Source: Salinicoccus carnicancri Crm
Lineage (GTDB): Bacteria > Bacillota > Bacilli > Staphylococcales > Salinicoccaceae
NCBI RefSeq assembly: GCF_000330705.1
Contig: NZ_ANAM01000003.1
Coordinates: forward strand, 164,995 to 228,994
Direction: 5' to 3'
Length of the DNA: 64,000 bases
In this document: piece after piece, positions 15,352 to 23,916 of the stretch
Numbering within the stretch: the stretch's first letter is position 1
Layout of the letters: each line of letters opens with the position of its first letter
Notes under the pieces: model-generated
Databases searched by the model: none
What the model was told of the DNA's origin: nothing
What the model saw: only the letters and a program-made list of their open reading frames with translations
Program-made: the position numbers and the translations under genes

Positions 15352-17301
15352 CTACAGTTTGCTGACCTCATTTATATTCTCTATCAATCCCGGCTTCCCG
15401 TGGTTCTTGACCCGCTCCATCCTTACTTTGTCCATTAGGATGAAAGAAAGTTGCCTGAGTGCATTCAAATGAATTTTAGGTGAGGTGGTCGCCAGACATA
15501 TGATATATCTGACAGGGTCATAATCTTCATGTCCAAATCTGACCGGTTCATCGAGTGATACAAAGCTGTATCCCGTCTGATTCACATAATTGAAAGATGA
15601 AGCGTGTATTAATGCGATCTGGCTGCCTATTACCATATAGGGGCCATGTATGTTGAACTGTCTGATGATTTCATCTGCATATTCGGGCTGGACAATTGAA
15701 TCTTCAATCAATGGCTCAACTGTTTTTGAAATTGCTTTTTTCCATGTGTCGGCTGAAACGTTCCACCTGATATGCTCAGCATGCATCAGCTGATTTAGGA
15801 CAGGGCCGAGTTCCATGGTCTTCTGGACAACAGTTTCTCTGTGGGAATTGATTGCCGAATTCAGTTTGCTCCTGTCATTGCTGTCAAGAAAAGGACTGAC
15901 ATTGATCATTTTTACAGGCTGTTCCTCCATTTGGATTGTACTGATAATGAGATCAAGGTCATGTCTCTCAAAATATGAAGGTTCCAGTTTGGACAGGGAA
16001 AGTACTTCGATTATATTAAGTTCCGGATAGTAACTTTCAATCCGTGTTTTTAGTAATTGTGAAGTGCCGATACCACTTCCACAGATCAGTACTATGTTCA
16101 AATCAGTGTTTCTGCTCATGTTTTTTCTTTCGATGGAAGAACCAACATGAATGGCGATGAATGCTACTTCATCATTGCTGAATGTCACCTCGAAGGTGTC
16201 CTCGAGCAAATGGATATTCGCTTCTATTGCGTAGATGATGTCCGGATATCTGTCGTTAATTTCGCCCAGGAGTGGATTGTCGTTTCTAAAACCATATTTC
16301 ATCCTGTAGATGGCAGGTCTCAGATGCACAAGCAAACCTTGTATCAGTTCCTTATCCTTATCGATGGTGACACCGATCTGTTGTGTTATATTTCTAAGAA
16401 AATAAATGATTGTACTCTTTAAAACATCATCCTCTTCGAATTCAACTGTTTTCTCATTGAATGATTGTCTGGCTCCGAGCAGATGAAGTGCTATATAACC
16501 GGTTTCAGAAACCGGCAGTCTGAGATTAAATGTCTGTTCAATTTCTTGCTGAAGAATGGCAGCAATCTCAAACTCTTTTTTTTCACTTAATTTCTCAAAT
16601 TCTTCCCGGGGCATTACTATTTCATAATCATTTCGGAGACGGTGCAGCGAAATAGCGATATGGAATACCAGTCCGTCAATCGAACTCTGCATCAGAGAAT
16701 AATTGGCTTTGTTCAATCCGTTTTCAATTGCTTCATAAATCTTGGGAAGCGAGTTCTTTCCCACATATTTCAGGTGTGGCAGTGTTTCAATATGTCTGTA
16801 ATGCTGAATGAGTATTTCCACATAGCTTTCCCGGAACTTCTGTTCATCACCTTTGATATTGAATCCCTTATTCCGGACATAATTCAGTTCAAGTTTACGT
16901 CTCTTTAGCCATTGGTGGATAGATTTCAGGTCATCGACAATTGTTCTGCGTGTGACATTCAAATCGGTTGATAACTTTCCAGAAGAGATAGGGTTCAGTG
17001 ATTCAAAAAGCATCAATAATATCTGCTCAAAACGCTCTTCTGCAGAATAATATTTAAGATGTTCCTCTGTAACATCAGATACTATCCCGAGTAATTCATC
17101 GTCAGCTTTGACTATCACTCCTTTGCCTTTATTTCTGGTGATTCTCACTTCAGGACGCTGAAGCGCATCCTCAATATGTTCCAGATCATATTGGATTGTC
17201 CGGTCACTTACATTGAACATTTCCGCCAGGAATCTGACTGAGGTGAAATCCTCCTGCTGCGTTAGATACTTGATGATGCGTTTTTGTCTAGGAGTAAGCA
17301 T
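15352..17301 (-). CDS. PRD-containing PTS-linked transcriptional activator (MtlR/LicR type)
   Basis: About 649 aa from ATG 17301. An N-terminal HTH (MLTPRQKRIIKYLTQQEDFTS as landmark) and a second HTH (SGKLSTDLNVTRRTIVDDL) precede two PRDs with conserved histidines. An EIIB-like part (IVLICGSGIGTSQLLKTRIE) and a C-terminal EIIA-like part (VIGSQIALIHASSF) follow. HPr and the PTS proteins control such regulators by phosphorylation, so activity follows sugar uptake. The start is set by GGGAGG seven bases upstream; the frame extends to 17430 without a good start. It leads the operon, and a cre site lies 22 bases before the start. Confidence 0.9.
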   Translation of the reverse strand: MLTPRQKRIIKYLTQQEDFTSVRFLAEMFNVSDRTIQYDLEHIEDALQRPEVRITRNKGKGVIVKADDELLGIVSDVTEEHLKYYSAEERFEQILLMLFESLNPISSGKLSTDLNVTRRTIVDDLKSIHQWLKRRKLELNYVRNKGFNIKGDEQKFRESYVEILIQHYRHIETLPHLKYVGKNSLPKIYEAIENGLNKANYSLMQSSIDGLVFHIAISLHRLRNDYEIVMPREEFEKLSEKKEFEIAAILQQEIEQTFNLRLPVSETGYIALHLLGARQSFNEKTVEFEEDDVLKSTIIYFLRNITQQIGVTIDKDKELIQGLLVHLRPAIYRMKYGFRNDNPLLGEINDRYPDIIYAIEANIHLLEDTFEVTFSNDEVAFIAIHVGSSIERKNMSRNTDLNIVLICGSGIGTSQLLKTRIESYYPELNIIEVLSLSKLEPSYFERHDLDLIISTIQMEEQPVKMINVSPFLDSNDRSKLNSAINSHRETVVQKTMELGPVLNQLMHAEHIRWNVSADTWKKAISKTVEPLIEDSIVQPEYADEIIRQFNIHGPYMVIGSQIALIHASSFNYVNQTGYSFVSLDEPVRFGHEDYDPVRYIICLATTSPKIHLNALRQLSFILMDKVRMERVKNHGKPGLIENINEVSKL

Positions 17302-17323
17302 TTGATTACCTCCCTGATTTAAT

Positions 17324-17337
17324 TGTAAGCGTTTCCT
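17324..17337 (-). promoter_or_regulatory. cre site (CcpA) for the PTS-transketolase operon
   Basis: The minus strand reads AGGAAACGCTTACA, matching the cre consensus WTGNAANCGNWNNCA except at the first base. Its place in the leader suggests catabolite repression of the whole operon. Confidence 0.65.
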
Positions 17338-17485
17338 AACGTATATGGATGTGTAACCTGTTGCGTATCGGAATCTGAAGAACTTCACATTGAATGTAGT
17401 TATTATGAGGTAGCGAAAATTGCATTTCAAATAGTTTTTATATATAAATGATGTGTTGGTAAGAAAAACTGGGAGCGATGATAAA

Positions 17486-18037
17486 ATGAAACAAATAAAA
17501 CTGCAGATGATAAGAGAAGACCTGGACGATATCCCGGGATATGAACTGCCGGAGGGCTACAGCTTCAAAATGTTCCAGCCGGGGGATGAAAATATCTGGG
17601 CGAACATTGAAACGCGGGTGGATGAATTTGATAGTGAAGCGGCTGCGCTTGAGCGGTTCGGGCGCGAATTTGGTGAACACATCGATGAAATGGGCGACCG
17701 ATGTTTATTCCTCATGGACCCCCGCGGCGAAGCGGTCGGTACGGCGACTGCCTGGTACGGTGACCTGGAAGGGGACGGCAATGTCCGCGGGCGGATCCAC
17801 TGGGTTGGGATTGTGCCTGAATATCAGGGCCGGGGGTTGTCGAAACCGCTGCTCGGCGGGGCGATGGCGATACTGGCGGGCTTTCATGATGCGGCGTACC
17901 TGACATCACAGACGACGAGCTGGCAGGCGGTGAACATGTACCTCGATTTCGGGTTCCGGCCGGTACGGCTGGATGATGGTTACGAGGCGGCGTGGTCATT
18001 GCTTGAGGAGAAGCTGGGAAGGGTGATTGGCTATTGA
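17486..18037 (+). CDS. GNAT-family N-acetyltransferase
   Basis: About 183 aa. The acetyl-CoA binding core is IHWVGIVPEYQGRGLSKPLLGGAM (landmark near 125-148, with the R/Q-x-x-G-x-G/A-like QGRGLS). A preceding strand (DRCLFLMDPRGEAVGTATAW) and a terminal NMYLDFGFRPV complete the fold. The substrate is unknown. ATG 17486 follows GGGAG by nine bases; the upstream TTG at 17453 has no ribosome site. It diverges from the PTS regulator and stands alone. Confidence 0.8.
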   Translation: MKQIKLQMIREDLDDIPGYELPEGYSFKMFQPGDENIWANIETRVDEFDSEAAALERFGREFGEHIDEMGDRCLFLMDPRGEAVGTATAWYGDLEGDGNVRGRIHWVGIVPEYQGRGLSKPLLGGAMAILAGFHDAAYLTSQTTSWQAVNMYLDFGFRPVRLDDGYEAAWSLLEEKLGRVIGY

Positions 18038-18050
18038 GACAGGATCCGAT

Positions 18051-18111
18051 GCATATTATTCATAATATTTTCACATTTGGCTAAATTTATGATATGTTTC
18101 AAATAATATGC
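18051..18111 (+). repeat. inverted repeat flanking the leader of the NERD gene
   Basis: GCATATTATT (18051-18060) and AATAATATGC (18102-18111) are perfect complements 41 bases apart, the second abutting the ribosome site. A transcript could fold to hide that site. It may also be chance in AT-rich DNA. Confidence 0.35.
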
Positions 18112-18131
18112 AAAAAGGAGAGTTATTTCAT

Positions 18132-19025
18132 ATGATGGACCTGATCTATATTATTTTTATCCTTGTACTGACAGGGGCAGTCTATTATCTTTTCCAACAA
18201 AATCAGAAAAATGTAAAGCTGGTCAATGATGAAAGAGGCAGAACAGATACGAAGATTCAAACACTTCATCAAGAACAGGATGATAGAGTGCATGAAATAA
18301 CAGATTTGAAAGAAAAAGAATTGTCTTTGGCTGAAGAGAACGAAAAATTAAAGAAAAAATTAAATTATATTGAAAATACGAATAAGAACAAAGGCGAGCT
18401 GATGGCAGCGAGACAGCTGGATGATATTCTTCGGGAATTTAAACGGCAAGGCTTAATATCCCGCTATGACATATTCAATAATGTTCTTCTTTATGACAGT
18501 AAGAATCCCAGACAGATTGATCATTTGGCAGTTTGTGATAAAGGTATATATATCATCGAAACAAAGTGCTGGGAAGGCGATATCTACTACAATGTGAGTA
18601 AGGACACGCTGAAGAGCAAAAACATGCAGATATTGAACAGATATGTATTCCATGATGATGTCAAAAAAGACTATAAAACATTTGTGCTGAAAACCAACGA
18701 AAAAGGATTGATAAGCTATAAAGATTACGGTCATCCTTTTGAGCAGGTTTTGGATACTATTAAAATTTTAAGAAAAGAATTGGAAGAGGCACAGGGTTTA
18801 AATGCATTCATCAATGGTATAGTGTATTTCAATTATGAGTCTGGTGGTAAATATACTTTTATAGATGGAACTGCAGAGAGTACAAAAATCAGGGTTGCCA
18901 ACCAAAAAGAAAACTTGAGAAAGCAGTTTGAAGAAGATTTCACCAGGGTCAGATACTCCCCCATCAATCAGGAAAAATACGGAAGATACATAGAAGCCTT
19001 AAAACGCTATGTCTTTAATCAGTAA
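18132..19025 (+). CDS. membrane-anchored NERD-domain protein
   Basis: One N-terminal membrane segment (MDLIYIIFILVLTGAVYYLF from the second Met) is followed by a charged coiled coil to about 90 and then a NERD domain. NERD features are RYDIFNNVLL, the conserved D-H (RQIDHLAV), CDKGIYIIETKCW (E-x-K) and a later strand FINGIVYFNYES. The fold resembles endonucleases and E-T-K would fit a metal-binding active site, but activity is not established. ATG 18132 follows AAAAGGAG. Base composition is AT-rich, unlike its neighbours on either side. Confidence 0.78.
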   Translation: MMDLIYIIFILVLTGAVYYLFQQNQKNVKLVNDERGRTDTKIQTLHQEQDDRVHEITDLKEKELSLAEENEKLKKKLNYIENTNKNKGELMAARQLDDILREFKRQGLISRYDIFNNVLLYDSKNPRQIDHLAVCDKGIYIIETKCWEGDIYYNVSKDTLKSKNMQILNRYVFHDDVKKDYKTFVLKTNEKGLISYKDYGHPFEQVLDTIKILRKELEEAQGLNAFINGIVYFNYESGGKYTFIDGTAESTKIRVANQKENLRKQFEEDFTRVRYSPINQEKYGRYIEALKRYVFNQ

Positions 19026-19079
19026 ATAATCTGATATTCAATGATTGTTGTGTAGAACTATAGTCATTCCTGATTATTG

Positions 19080-19099
19080 GCGTACACTAAAACGTACGC
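19080..19099. other. small hairpin after the NERD gene
   Basis: GCGTAC and GTACGC are complementary around ACTAAAAC. There is no U tract, so terminator function is doubtful. Confidence 0.3.
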
Positions 19100-19185
19100 T
19101 GTAATTATGGTAATCGGAAAAGTATCTGATGTCCATTTTTTGACACTTCAATAAAAACCGGCATGACAATGGTGTGACTTTTAAT

Positions 19186-19210
19186 TGGAAGCGTTTCAAT
19201 ATGATATAAT
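19186..19210 (+). promoter_or_regulatory. cre site and -10 box of the copC-copD operon
   Basis: TGGAAGCGTTTCAA (19186-19199) is a strong cre match, and TATAAT follows at 19205-19210. CcpA bound here would block the promoter, implying catabolite repression of this operon. The -35 box is not clear. Confidence 0.68.
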
Positions 19211-19242
19211 TCAACCCATAAAGAATATGGGAGTGTGTGTAA

Positions 19243-19830
19243 ATGGGCAGAAGATTGATTGTTTTTTTGAGTTTACTGATGATGAGCGCTGTGTTCGGAG
19301 GTGTGGTGCAGGCGCATTCGACAATGGTGTCGTCGAGTCCTGAGGAAGGATCCGAGATGCAGGAGGAAGTGTCCTCCGTGACGATGACTTTCGACTCTGA
19401 AATCCAGCAGGAAGAGGAAATCTATCTGGAAAATGCTGATGGTGAGCGTTTCGATTACGAAAATATCACTGTTGAAGGGGAGACGGTGGAACTCACTTTC
19501 GCTGAACCGCTTGTCCCGGGGGATTACACTGTCGTCTGGGAAGTCTACGGTGCTGACGGCCACTTGATCAGCGGGGATTACGGATTTACTGTAGCCGGGG
19601 ATGCACCGGATGAATCTGGAGAATCTGAAGATACAGCGGAGGAACAGACTGAAGAGGGGCAGCCTGAGGAACAGACGGATGAAGTGCCTGCCGAAGAATC
19701 GGAAGGTGCTGTTGAAGATGCGGCAGTCGAGGACGAGGGCGGCATGTCCGGTGGTGTGATTGCGCTGATTGCCGGACTTGGTATTGTGGTGATTGCGATG
19801 ATCATTTTCTTTGCCCGCAGGCGTAAATAG
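19243..19830 (+). CDS. CopC-domain protein with C-terminal membrane anchor
   Basis: A signal peptide (LIVFLSLLMMSAVFGGVVQA) ends just before the mature N-terminal AHSTMVSSSP, whose histidine is the canonical CopC copper ligand. The CopC beta-fold runs to about residue 115 and includes YTVVWEVYGADGHLISGDYGF with the second ligand histidine. An acidic, low-complexity linker of about 50 residues leads to a membrane helix and RRRK stop. It probably binds copper on the outer face of the membrane and hands it to the CopD-like protein encoded 12 bases downstream. The gene is 195 aa, longer than soluble CopC because of linker and anchor. Confidence 0.86.
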   Translation: MGRRLIVFLSLLMMSAVFGGVVQAHSTMVSSSPEEGSEMQEEVSSVTMTFDSEIQQEEEIYLENADGERFDYENITVEGETVELTFAEPLVPGDYTVVWEVYGADGHLISGDYGFTVAGDAPDESGESEDTAEEQTEEGQPEEQTDEVPAEESEGAVEDAAVEDEGGMSGGVIALIAGLGIVVIAMIIFFARRRK

Positions 19831-19842
19831 GGAGGACTATTG

Positions 19843-20952
19843 ATGGTTATTGTCTCCCAGCTGCTTTTATACCTGTGTCTCTCCCTGCTGATGGGAATGA
19901 TGACCGCAGGCGCAATGCCTCGGGGCTGCATGCCGAAGTTCCGTGTGCCGAAGTGGCTGATGATTGCGGCCGCGGCAGGTGTCATCGTCTTCGGGGCGGT
20001 GCCGGTATTTTCTATCATTATGAATATGGCCGGCAATCTGTCATTTGCCGGGGCGTTCGGCCAGGTGCTGTTCGGCTTCAATGCCGGGCGGGCCTGGCTG
20101 GTCATGTACTTGATTTCCATCGTATTCATCGCGTTTTTCGCTTTTGACATGATGGAGGGGCGTGCAATGGCCCGCGGCGGGGTGGTTCTCATGGTGGCTG
20201 TGGCCGTTGCCCAGAGTTTTGCCGGTCATGCCTTCGAACAGGCGGGGCTATGGGGTGTGACGGTGCATGCCGTGCATCTCATTTCGGTTATGGTATGGAG
20301 CGGTCTGCTGATGATCCTCGGCTGGTTTACGTGCGGGAGAGTGAAGTGGACCGCTGTGTTATCCTGGTTCACGCCGTTTGCGCTGATCTCCATCATCGTG
20401 CTCGCTGTGTCCGGAGTGTTCATCTCGGATGTGGTGACGGCCGGACAGGGCGCGGGCGTCAGCATATTCCGGCGGCTGGCGGATTCTTTGCTGACAGACT
20501 ACGGCCAGTCCCTGCTGTTCAAGCAGCTGCTGCTCGCGGCGGTGCTCGGCTTCGGGATCATCAACGGCATCCTGTACAGGGCGAAATTGCGGCTTGATCC
20601 GGATTTGGAGATCCGGCCGTGGATCAGGGCGGAATCTTTCATAGTGCTGATGATCCTGGCGGTGACCGCCTTCATGGGCGAACAGCCGATACCGAGCCGG
20701 CTTGATACAGTCATCGGGCGGGACGGGGTCTCGCCTCTGTTCGCAGCGGTTCATGGAGCGGGCGCACCTGCCGGCACAGGGGTTTCGTTCGGTTTTGATG
20801 CAATTGGAGTGCTGCTGATCCTGTTCGCAGCGGTATTCTTCGGCTTCATGCTGTATGCGGCCAGAATGCGGATGCATGCAGTGCTGCCGTTTGCTATGGC
20901 CATGTGTTTCGTGGCATCGGCGTATCTTGGAATGATGCTGAGTGTTGTTTGA
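19843..20952 (+). CDS. CopD-family copper transport membrane protein
   Basis: About 369 aa with eight or nine hydrophobic segments and no soluble domain. The CopD region from FAGHAFEQAGLWGVTVHAVHLISVMVWSG (landmark near 125-150) contains the conserved histidines. The remaining segments alternate between helices and short loops. The CopC-CopD pair corresponds to the fused YcnJ protein of Bacillus, implicated in copper uptake; YcnI is not adjacent. ATG 19843 follows GGGAGG; the TTG at 19840 is an artefact of frame. A hairpin terminator lies 18 bases after the stop. Confidence 0.85.
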   Translation: MVIVSQLLLYLCLSLLMGMMTAGAMPRGCMPKFRVPKWLMIAAAAGVIVFGAVPVFSIIMNMAGNLSFAGAFGQVLFGFNAGRAWLVMYLISIVFIAFFAFDMMEGRAMARGGVVLMVAVAVAQSFAGHAFEQAGLWGVTVHAVHLISVMVWSGLLMILGWFTCGRVKWTAVLSWFTPFALISIIVLAVSGVFISDVVTAGQGAGVSIFRRLADSLLTDYGQSLLFKQLLLAAVLGFGIINGILYRAKLRLDPDLEIRPWIRAESFIVLMILAVTAFMGEQPIPSRLDTVIGRDGVSPLFAAVHGAGAPAGTGVSFGFDAIGVLLILFAAVFFGFMLYAARMRMHAVLPFAMAMCFVASAYLGMMLSVV

Positions 20953-20970
20953 GAAGCATAGAATGAAGGG

Positions 20971-21090
20971 TTCCCGGGCATATCGCTGTCCGGGAATTTT
21001 TATTGGGCCGATGTTTGGCGGGGCATCGGCCATTGTGGAGGGATTGATGCCCGGCAGACGGGTCCCCCGGCATTAATCCCGACTTTTTAG
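20971..21090 (+). terminator. terminator and two further hairpins after copD
   Basis: TTCCCGG (20971-20977) and CCGGGAA (20990-20996) followed by TTTTTATT form the terminator. Two more stems follow: CCGATG/CATCGG at 21008-21029, and a longer imperfect stem GGGATTGATGCC/GGCATTAATCCC at 21040-21080 before CTTTTTAG. Confidence 0.7.
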
Positions 21091-21152
21091 AGTAATCTGT
21101 AAAAATAGTTTTCATTGTTCATGAACACGGCTGAAATTATGATTTCGCTATG

Positions 21153-21189
21153 TTAAGTTGGCAAGGTATTACATTTAACTTGGCAAAGG
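21153..21189 (+). promoter_or_regulatory. direct repeat upstream of the symporter operon
   Basis: TTAAGTTGGCAAGG (21153-21166) and TTTAACTTGGCAAAGG (21174-21189) are two near copies 21 bases apart, about two helical turns, just before the ribosome site. They could be operator half-sites. Confidence 0.35.
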
Positions 21190-21199
21190 GGAGAAAGAT

Positions 21200-22609
21200 A
21201 TGGAATTTACGAATCAGCCGATACTGATATGGTTTGTTGTCGGATACGGGATATTCATGCTGGCCCTCGGGGTGATCTATTCGAAGAAGATCAGCACGAG
21301 TGAGGATTTCATCCTCGCGGGGAAATCGCTCGGACCGGTCGTCCTGATGGGGACGCTGCTTGCGACGTGGGTCGGCAGTGGTTCGGTGACGGGCGGCCAG
21401 AACTCACTGGCCTATTCGTTCGGGATATGGCCGGCGCTGATGTCGACGGTGCCGTCTCTGATAGGTATCGGGACGATCTTCCTGATTTCGTCGAAGATCA
21501 AGCATTACGGCAAATATACGGTAGCGGAAATACTTGAGGTTAAATACGGGAGATGGGCGAGTGTGCTGGCGGCGCTGATCATCATTCTGGCATTTGTCGG
21601 CATCGTTTCCTACCAGTTCCAGGGGCTCGGTTTCATCCTCAACATCTCAACGGGCGTCTCGCCTGAGATGGGCACGATCATCGGTGCGGTCATCATCATC
21701 TTCCTGGCATGCGTCGGGGGTCTCATGTCTGTGGCACCGACGGATGCTGCGAGTGCATTCCTCGTCATCATCGGTCTCATATTCGCACTGCCGATCGCTT
21801 TGTCTGCCGGCGGCGGCTGGGGAGAGATCACGTCGAACCTGCCGGACAGCCACACGTCATTCACCGGCGGGCTGACTTTCATCCAGCTGATGGGCTACTA
21901 TCTGCCGACATTGTTCCTGCTGCTCGGTGACCAGAACATCTACCAGAGGATGACGGCCGCAGGCAACGACAAATCGACGAAGCTCGGCACTGCCGGGTGG
22001 ATCATCGGTCTCGTGATCGTCACGCCGATCATTTCCATCCTCGCATTCATCTCGCGCTCGCTATTCCCTGATATTGAGCCGGGCATGGCATTGATTGCAC
22101 TGACGAGCATCCTGCCGGTTGCGATCGGCGGCATACTGATCGCGGCGCTGACGGCATTCATCGTCACGACCGGCAACTCATACCTGCTGTCCGCGGCGAC
22201 AAGCGTCATCTACGACTTCTTCGGCAAATATATGAAAAAGGACATCAGCGACCATCAGAAGCTCGTATATACAAGGGTGCTGATTCCGGTGCTCGGTATC
22301 ATCTCATTTCTGCTCACGATGTACTTCCCGACGGTGCTGTCCGTCCAGATGTACGCCTACACCGTGTACGGCGCGGGCATCACACCGGCACTGCTCGCCG
22401 TGTTCCTGTTCCCGCAGGTCACCAAACAGGCCGGCCTCGCATCCATGGGCACAGGCCTTGTGGCGACACTGTTCTGGGAATTCTTCTACGTGCAGTCGAC
22501 CGGCATCAACTCGGTCATCATCTCCGTGCCGGCCGCAATCATCGTCCTGATCGCCGTGACCTTGTTTACGCAGAATAAAAACCAGGGGCGAAAAGAGGTG
22601 ACTGAATGA
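21200..22609 (+). CDS. sodium:solute symporter (SSS family)
   Basis: 469 aa with about 12-13 membrane segments. SSS family marks include the early GKSLGPVVLMGTLLATWVGSGSVTGGQNSLAY region (given as landmark, residues 42-74), GDQNIYQRMTAA and a late GAGITPALLAVFL. It imports an organic solute with sodium. The substrate is not readable, but the overlapping downstream gene is a creatinase-like M24 enzyme. A small nitrogenous compound or compatible solute is therefore plausible. GGGGAGAAAG precedes the ATG. The gene uses GC-rich codons typical of the window. Confidence 0.88.
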   Translation: MEFTNQPILIWFVVGYGIFMLALGVIYSKKISTSEDFILAGKSLGPVVLMGTLLATWVGSGSVTGGQNSLAYSFGIWPALMSTVPSLIGIGTIFLISSKIKHYGKYTVAEILEVKYGRWASVLAALIIILAFVGIVSYQFQGLGFILNISTGVSPEMGTIIGAVIIIFLACVGGLMSVAPTDAASAFLVIIGLIFALPIALSAGGGWGEITSNLPDSHTSFTGGLTFIQLMGYYLPTLFLLLGDQNIYQRMTAAGNDKSTKLGTAGWIIGLVIVTPIISILAFISRSLFPDIEPGMALIALTSILPVAIGGILIAALTAFIVTTGNSYLLSAATSVIYDFFGKYMKKDISDHQKLVYTRVLIPVLGIISFLLTMYFPTVLSVQMYAYTVYGAGITPALLAVFLFPQVTKQAGLASMGTGLVATLFWEFFYVQSTGINSVIISVPAAIIVLIAVTLFTQNKNQGRKEVTE

Positions 22610-23745
22610 TGGATACACGCCAAAGGATCGAAAGTCTCAGGGAAGTGTTGGAGGCGCGCGGCATTGACGCCGCCGTCGTCTTCAACTTCGAGAACCAGTT
22701 CTACTACAGCGGGCTGCGCGCGATTACGTATTCGCGCCCGATCATCCTGATAGTGGAACGGCAGCGGCAGAGTCTCATCATCCCGAGCCTCGAGGAGAAC
22801 CATGCGAAAGAGAAGACGGATGTCGACCATCTGTATGTCTATCATGAAGTGGCGGGCAAAAGCGGTGATGCGACCGATTACCGGGAACTGTTTGATGAAG
22901 TGCTGTCAAAATTGGACCCGGGTGCGACGGTCGGCATCGAATACGGCGCGCTGCCGGCGGACTATATGATGAGGATCCAGGATCAGGGGTTCCCTGTCGC
23001 AGATATCGGCGGTGAGATTGTGCGGCTCCGGGCGATCAAGACGGAGGAGGAGATCAACATGATCAGTGAATCCGGAAAGCTGGTCAGCGGGGCGCTCCGC
23101 CGTACCATCGAACAGAGTGCCGCGGGGCATTCTGAGCTTGAGATCGACGACTACGGCAACCAGTTCCTGTTCGATGAGGTTTCAAGGAATTATACAGATT
23201 CGACACTGGACTATTTCGTCATGTCGCCGTCCGGCGTCCGCCGCACCAACATGCCGCACGTGTTCTCCAACACGAGGAAACTGGAAGCGGGTGACGTCAT
23301 CATCCACAGCCGCCAGGTGGGGCTCTCCGGCTACCGGGCGGAGTGTGAACGCACATTTTTTGTGGGCGGGCCGACAGAGCGCCAGCGCGAAGTGTTCGAA
23401 GTCATGCTGCGGGCACACATCGCAGCACTCGACTTCATCAAAGCGGGCGTGAGGGCCTCGGAAGTGAACGAAGCGGCGCTTTCAGTCATCAGAGAGGCGG
23501 GACTCGGGGAATACGTCTCACATCGTACGGGGCACGGCATCGGGATCGGCCAGCATGAGGAGCCGTCGCTCCGGTTCGACAACGACCTCGTGCTCGCGCC
23601 CGGCATGGTATTCTGTGTGGAGCCCGGGATCTATGTGCCGGGCGTCGGTGGATTCCGGCATTCGGATACCGTCGTGCTGCGTGAAGACGGGACCGACATC
23701 ATCACCGAATACCCCCGAGATCTTGAGCACCTGATAATCAAATAG
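22606..23745 (+). CDS. M24-family creatinase-like hydrolase lacking metal ligands
   Basis: 380 aa with an N-terminal creatinase domain (1-140) and a C-terminal pita-bread fold (150-379). HRTGHGIGIGQHEEP (306-320) and VEPGIYVPGVGGF (338-350) are the M24 core. The aminopeptidase metal ligands are not conserved: the first Asp position reads VIIHSR (H234), the second is Glu in ECERTF (E248), and the last Glu reads RHSD (S353). H218, E248-RT and the ending ITEYPRDLEHLII resemble metal-free creatinase. It therefore probably cleaves a small amidine or ureide-like compound rather than peptides. Its start overlaps the symporter stop (ATG 22606 or 22609). Confidence 0.78.
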   Translation: MMDTRQRIESLREVLEARGIDAAVVFNFENQFYYSGLRAITYSRPIILIVERQRQSLIIPSLEENHAKEKTDVDHLYVYHEVAGKSGDATDYRELFDEVLSKLDPGATVGIEYGALPADYMMRIQDQGFPVADIGGEIVRLRAIKTEEEINMISESGKLVSGALRRTIEQSAAGHSELEIDDYGNQFLFDEVSRNYTDSTLDYFVMSPSGVRRTNMPHVFSNTRKLEAGDVIIHSRQVGLSGYRAECERTFFVGGPTERQREVFEVMLRAHIAALDFIKAGVRASEVNEAALSVIREAGLGEYVSHRTGHGIGIGQHEEPSLRFDNDLVLAPGMVFCVEPGIYVPGVGGFRHSDTVVLREDGTDIITEYPRDLEHLIIK

Positions 23746-23753
23746 GCATTTGT

Positions 23754-23783
23754 GATGGAGACCTTGGGTCTCCATCTTTTTTT
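23754..23783 (+). terminator. terminator of the symporter/M24 operon
   Basis: GATGGAGACC and GGTCTCCATC form a perfect 10-bp stem with a TTG loop, followed by TTTTTTT. Confidence 0.92.
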
Positions 23784-23854
23784 GTGCTGTGTTGTTGCGG
23801 ACAGCCACCGGTTTTCATTCCAAATGAAAGTAACTGATCATTATTAATATTAAA

Positions 23855-23900
23855 TTGACAATAACGGGTCATGATGATATATTGTATGAAATCGTTTGCG
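23855..23900 (+). promoter_or_regulatory. promoter and cre site of the nanE operon
   Basis: TTGACA (23855-23860) and TATATT (23878-23883) are 17 bases apart, a near-consensus SigA promoter. TGAAATCGTTTGCG (23887-23900) directly downstream matches cre except at the last base and would place CcpA at the transcription start. Confidence 0.8.
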
Positions 23901-23916
23901 AGAGAGGGGCAAATCA

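Noticed and set aside
18132..19025. NERD genes as parts of one mobile element
   Set aside because: The two NERD proteins differ in architecture (membrane anchor and coiled coil against zinc ribbon), lie 27 kb apart and have no integrase, transposase or flanking repeats.
22606..23745. Ordinary Xaa-Pro aminopeptidase
   Set aside because: The metal ligands expected for that activity are missing, and the C-terminus resembles creatinase.
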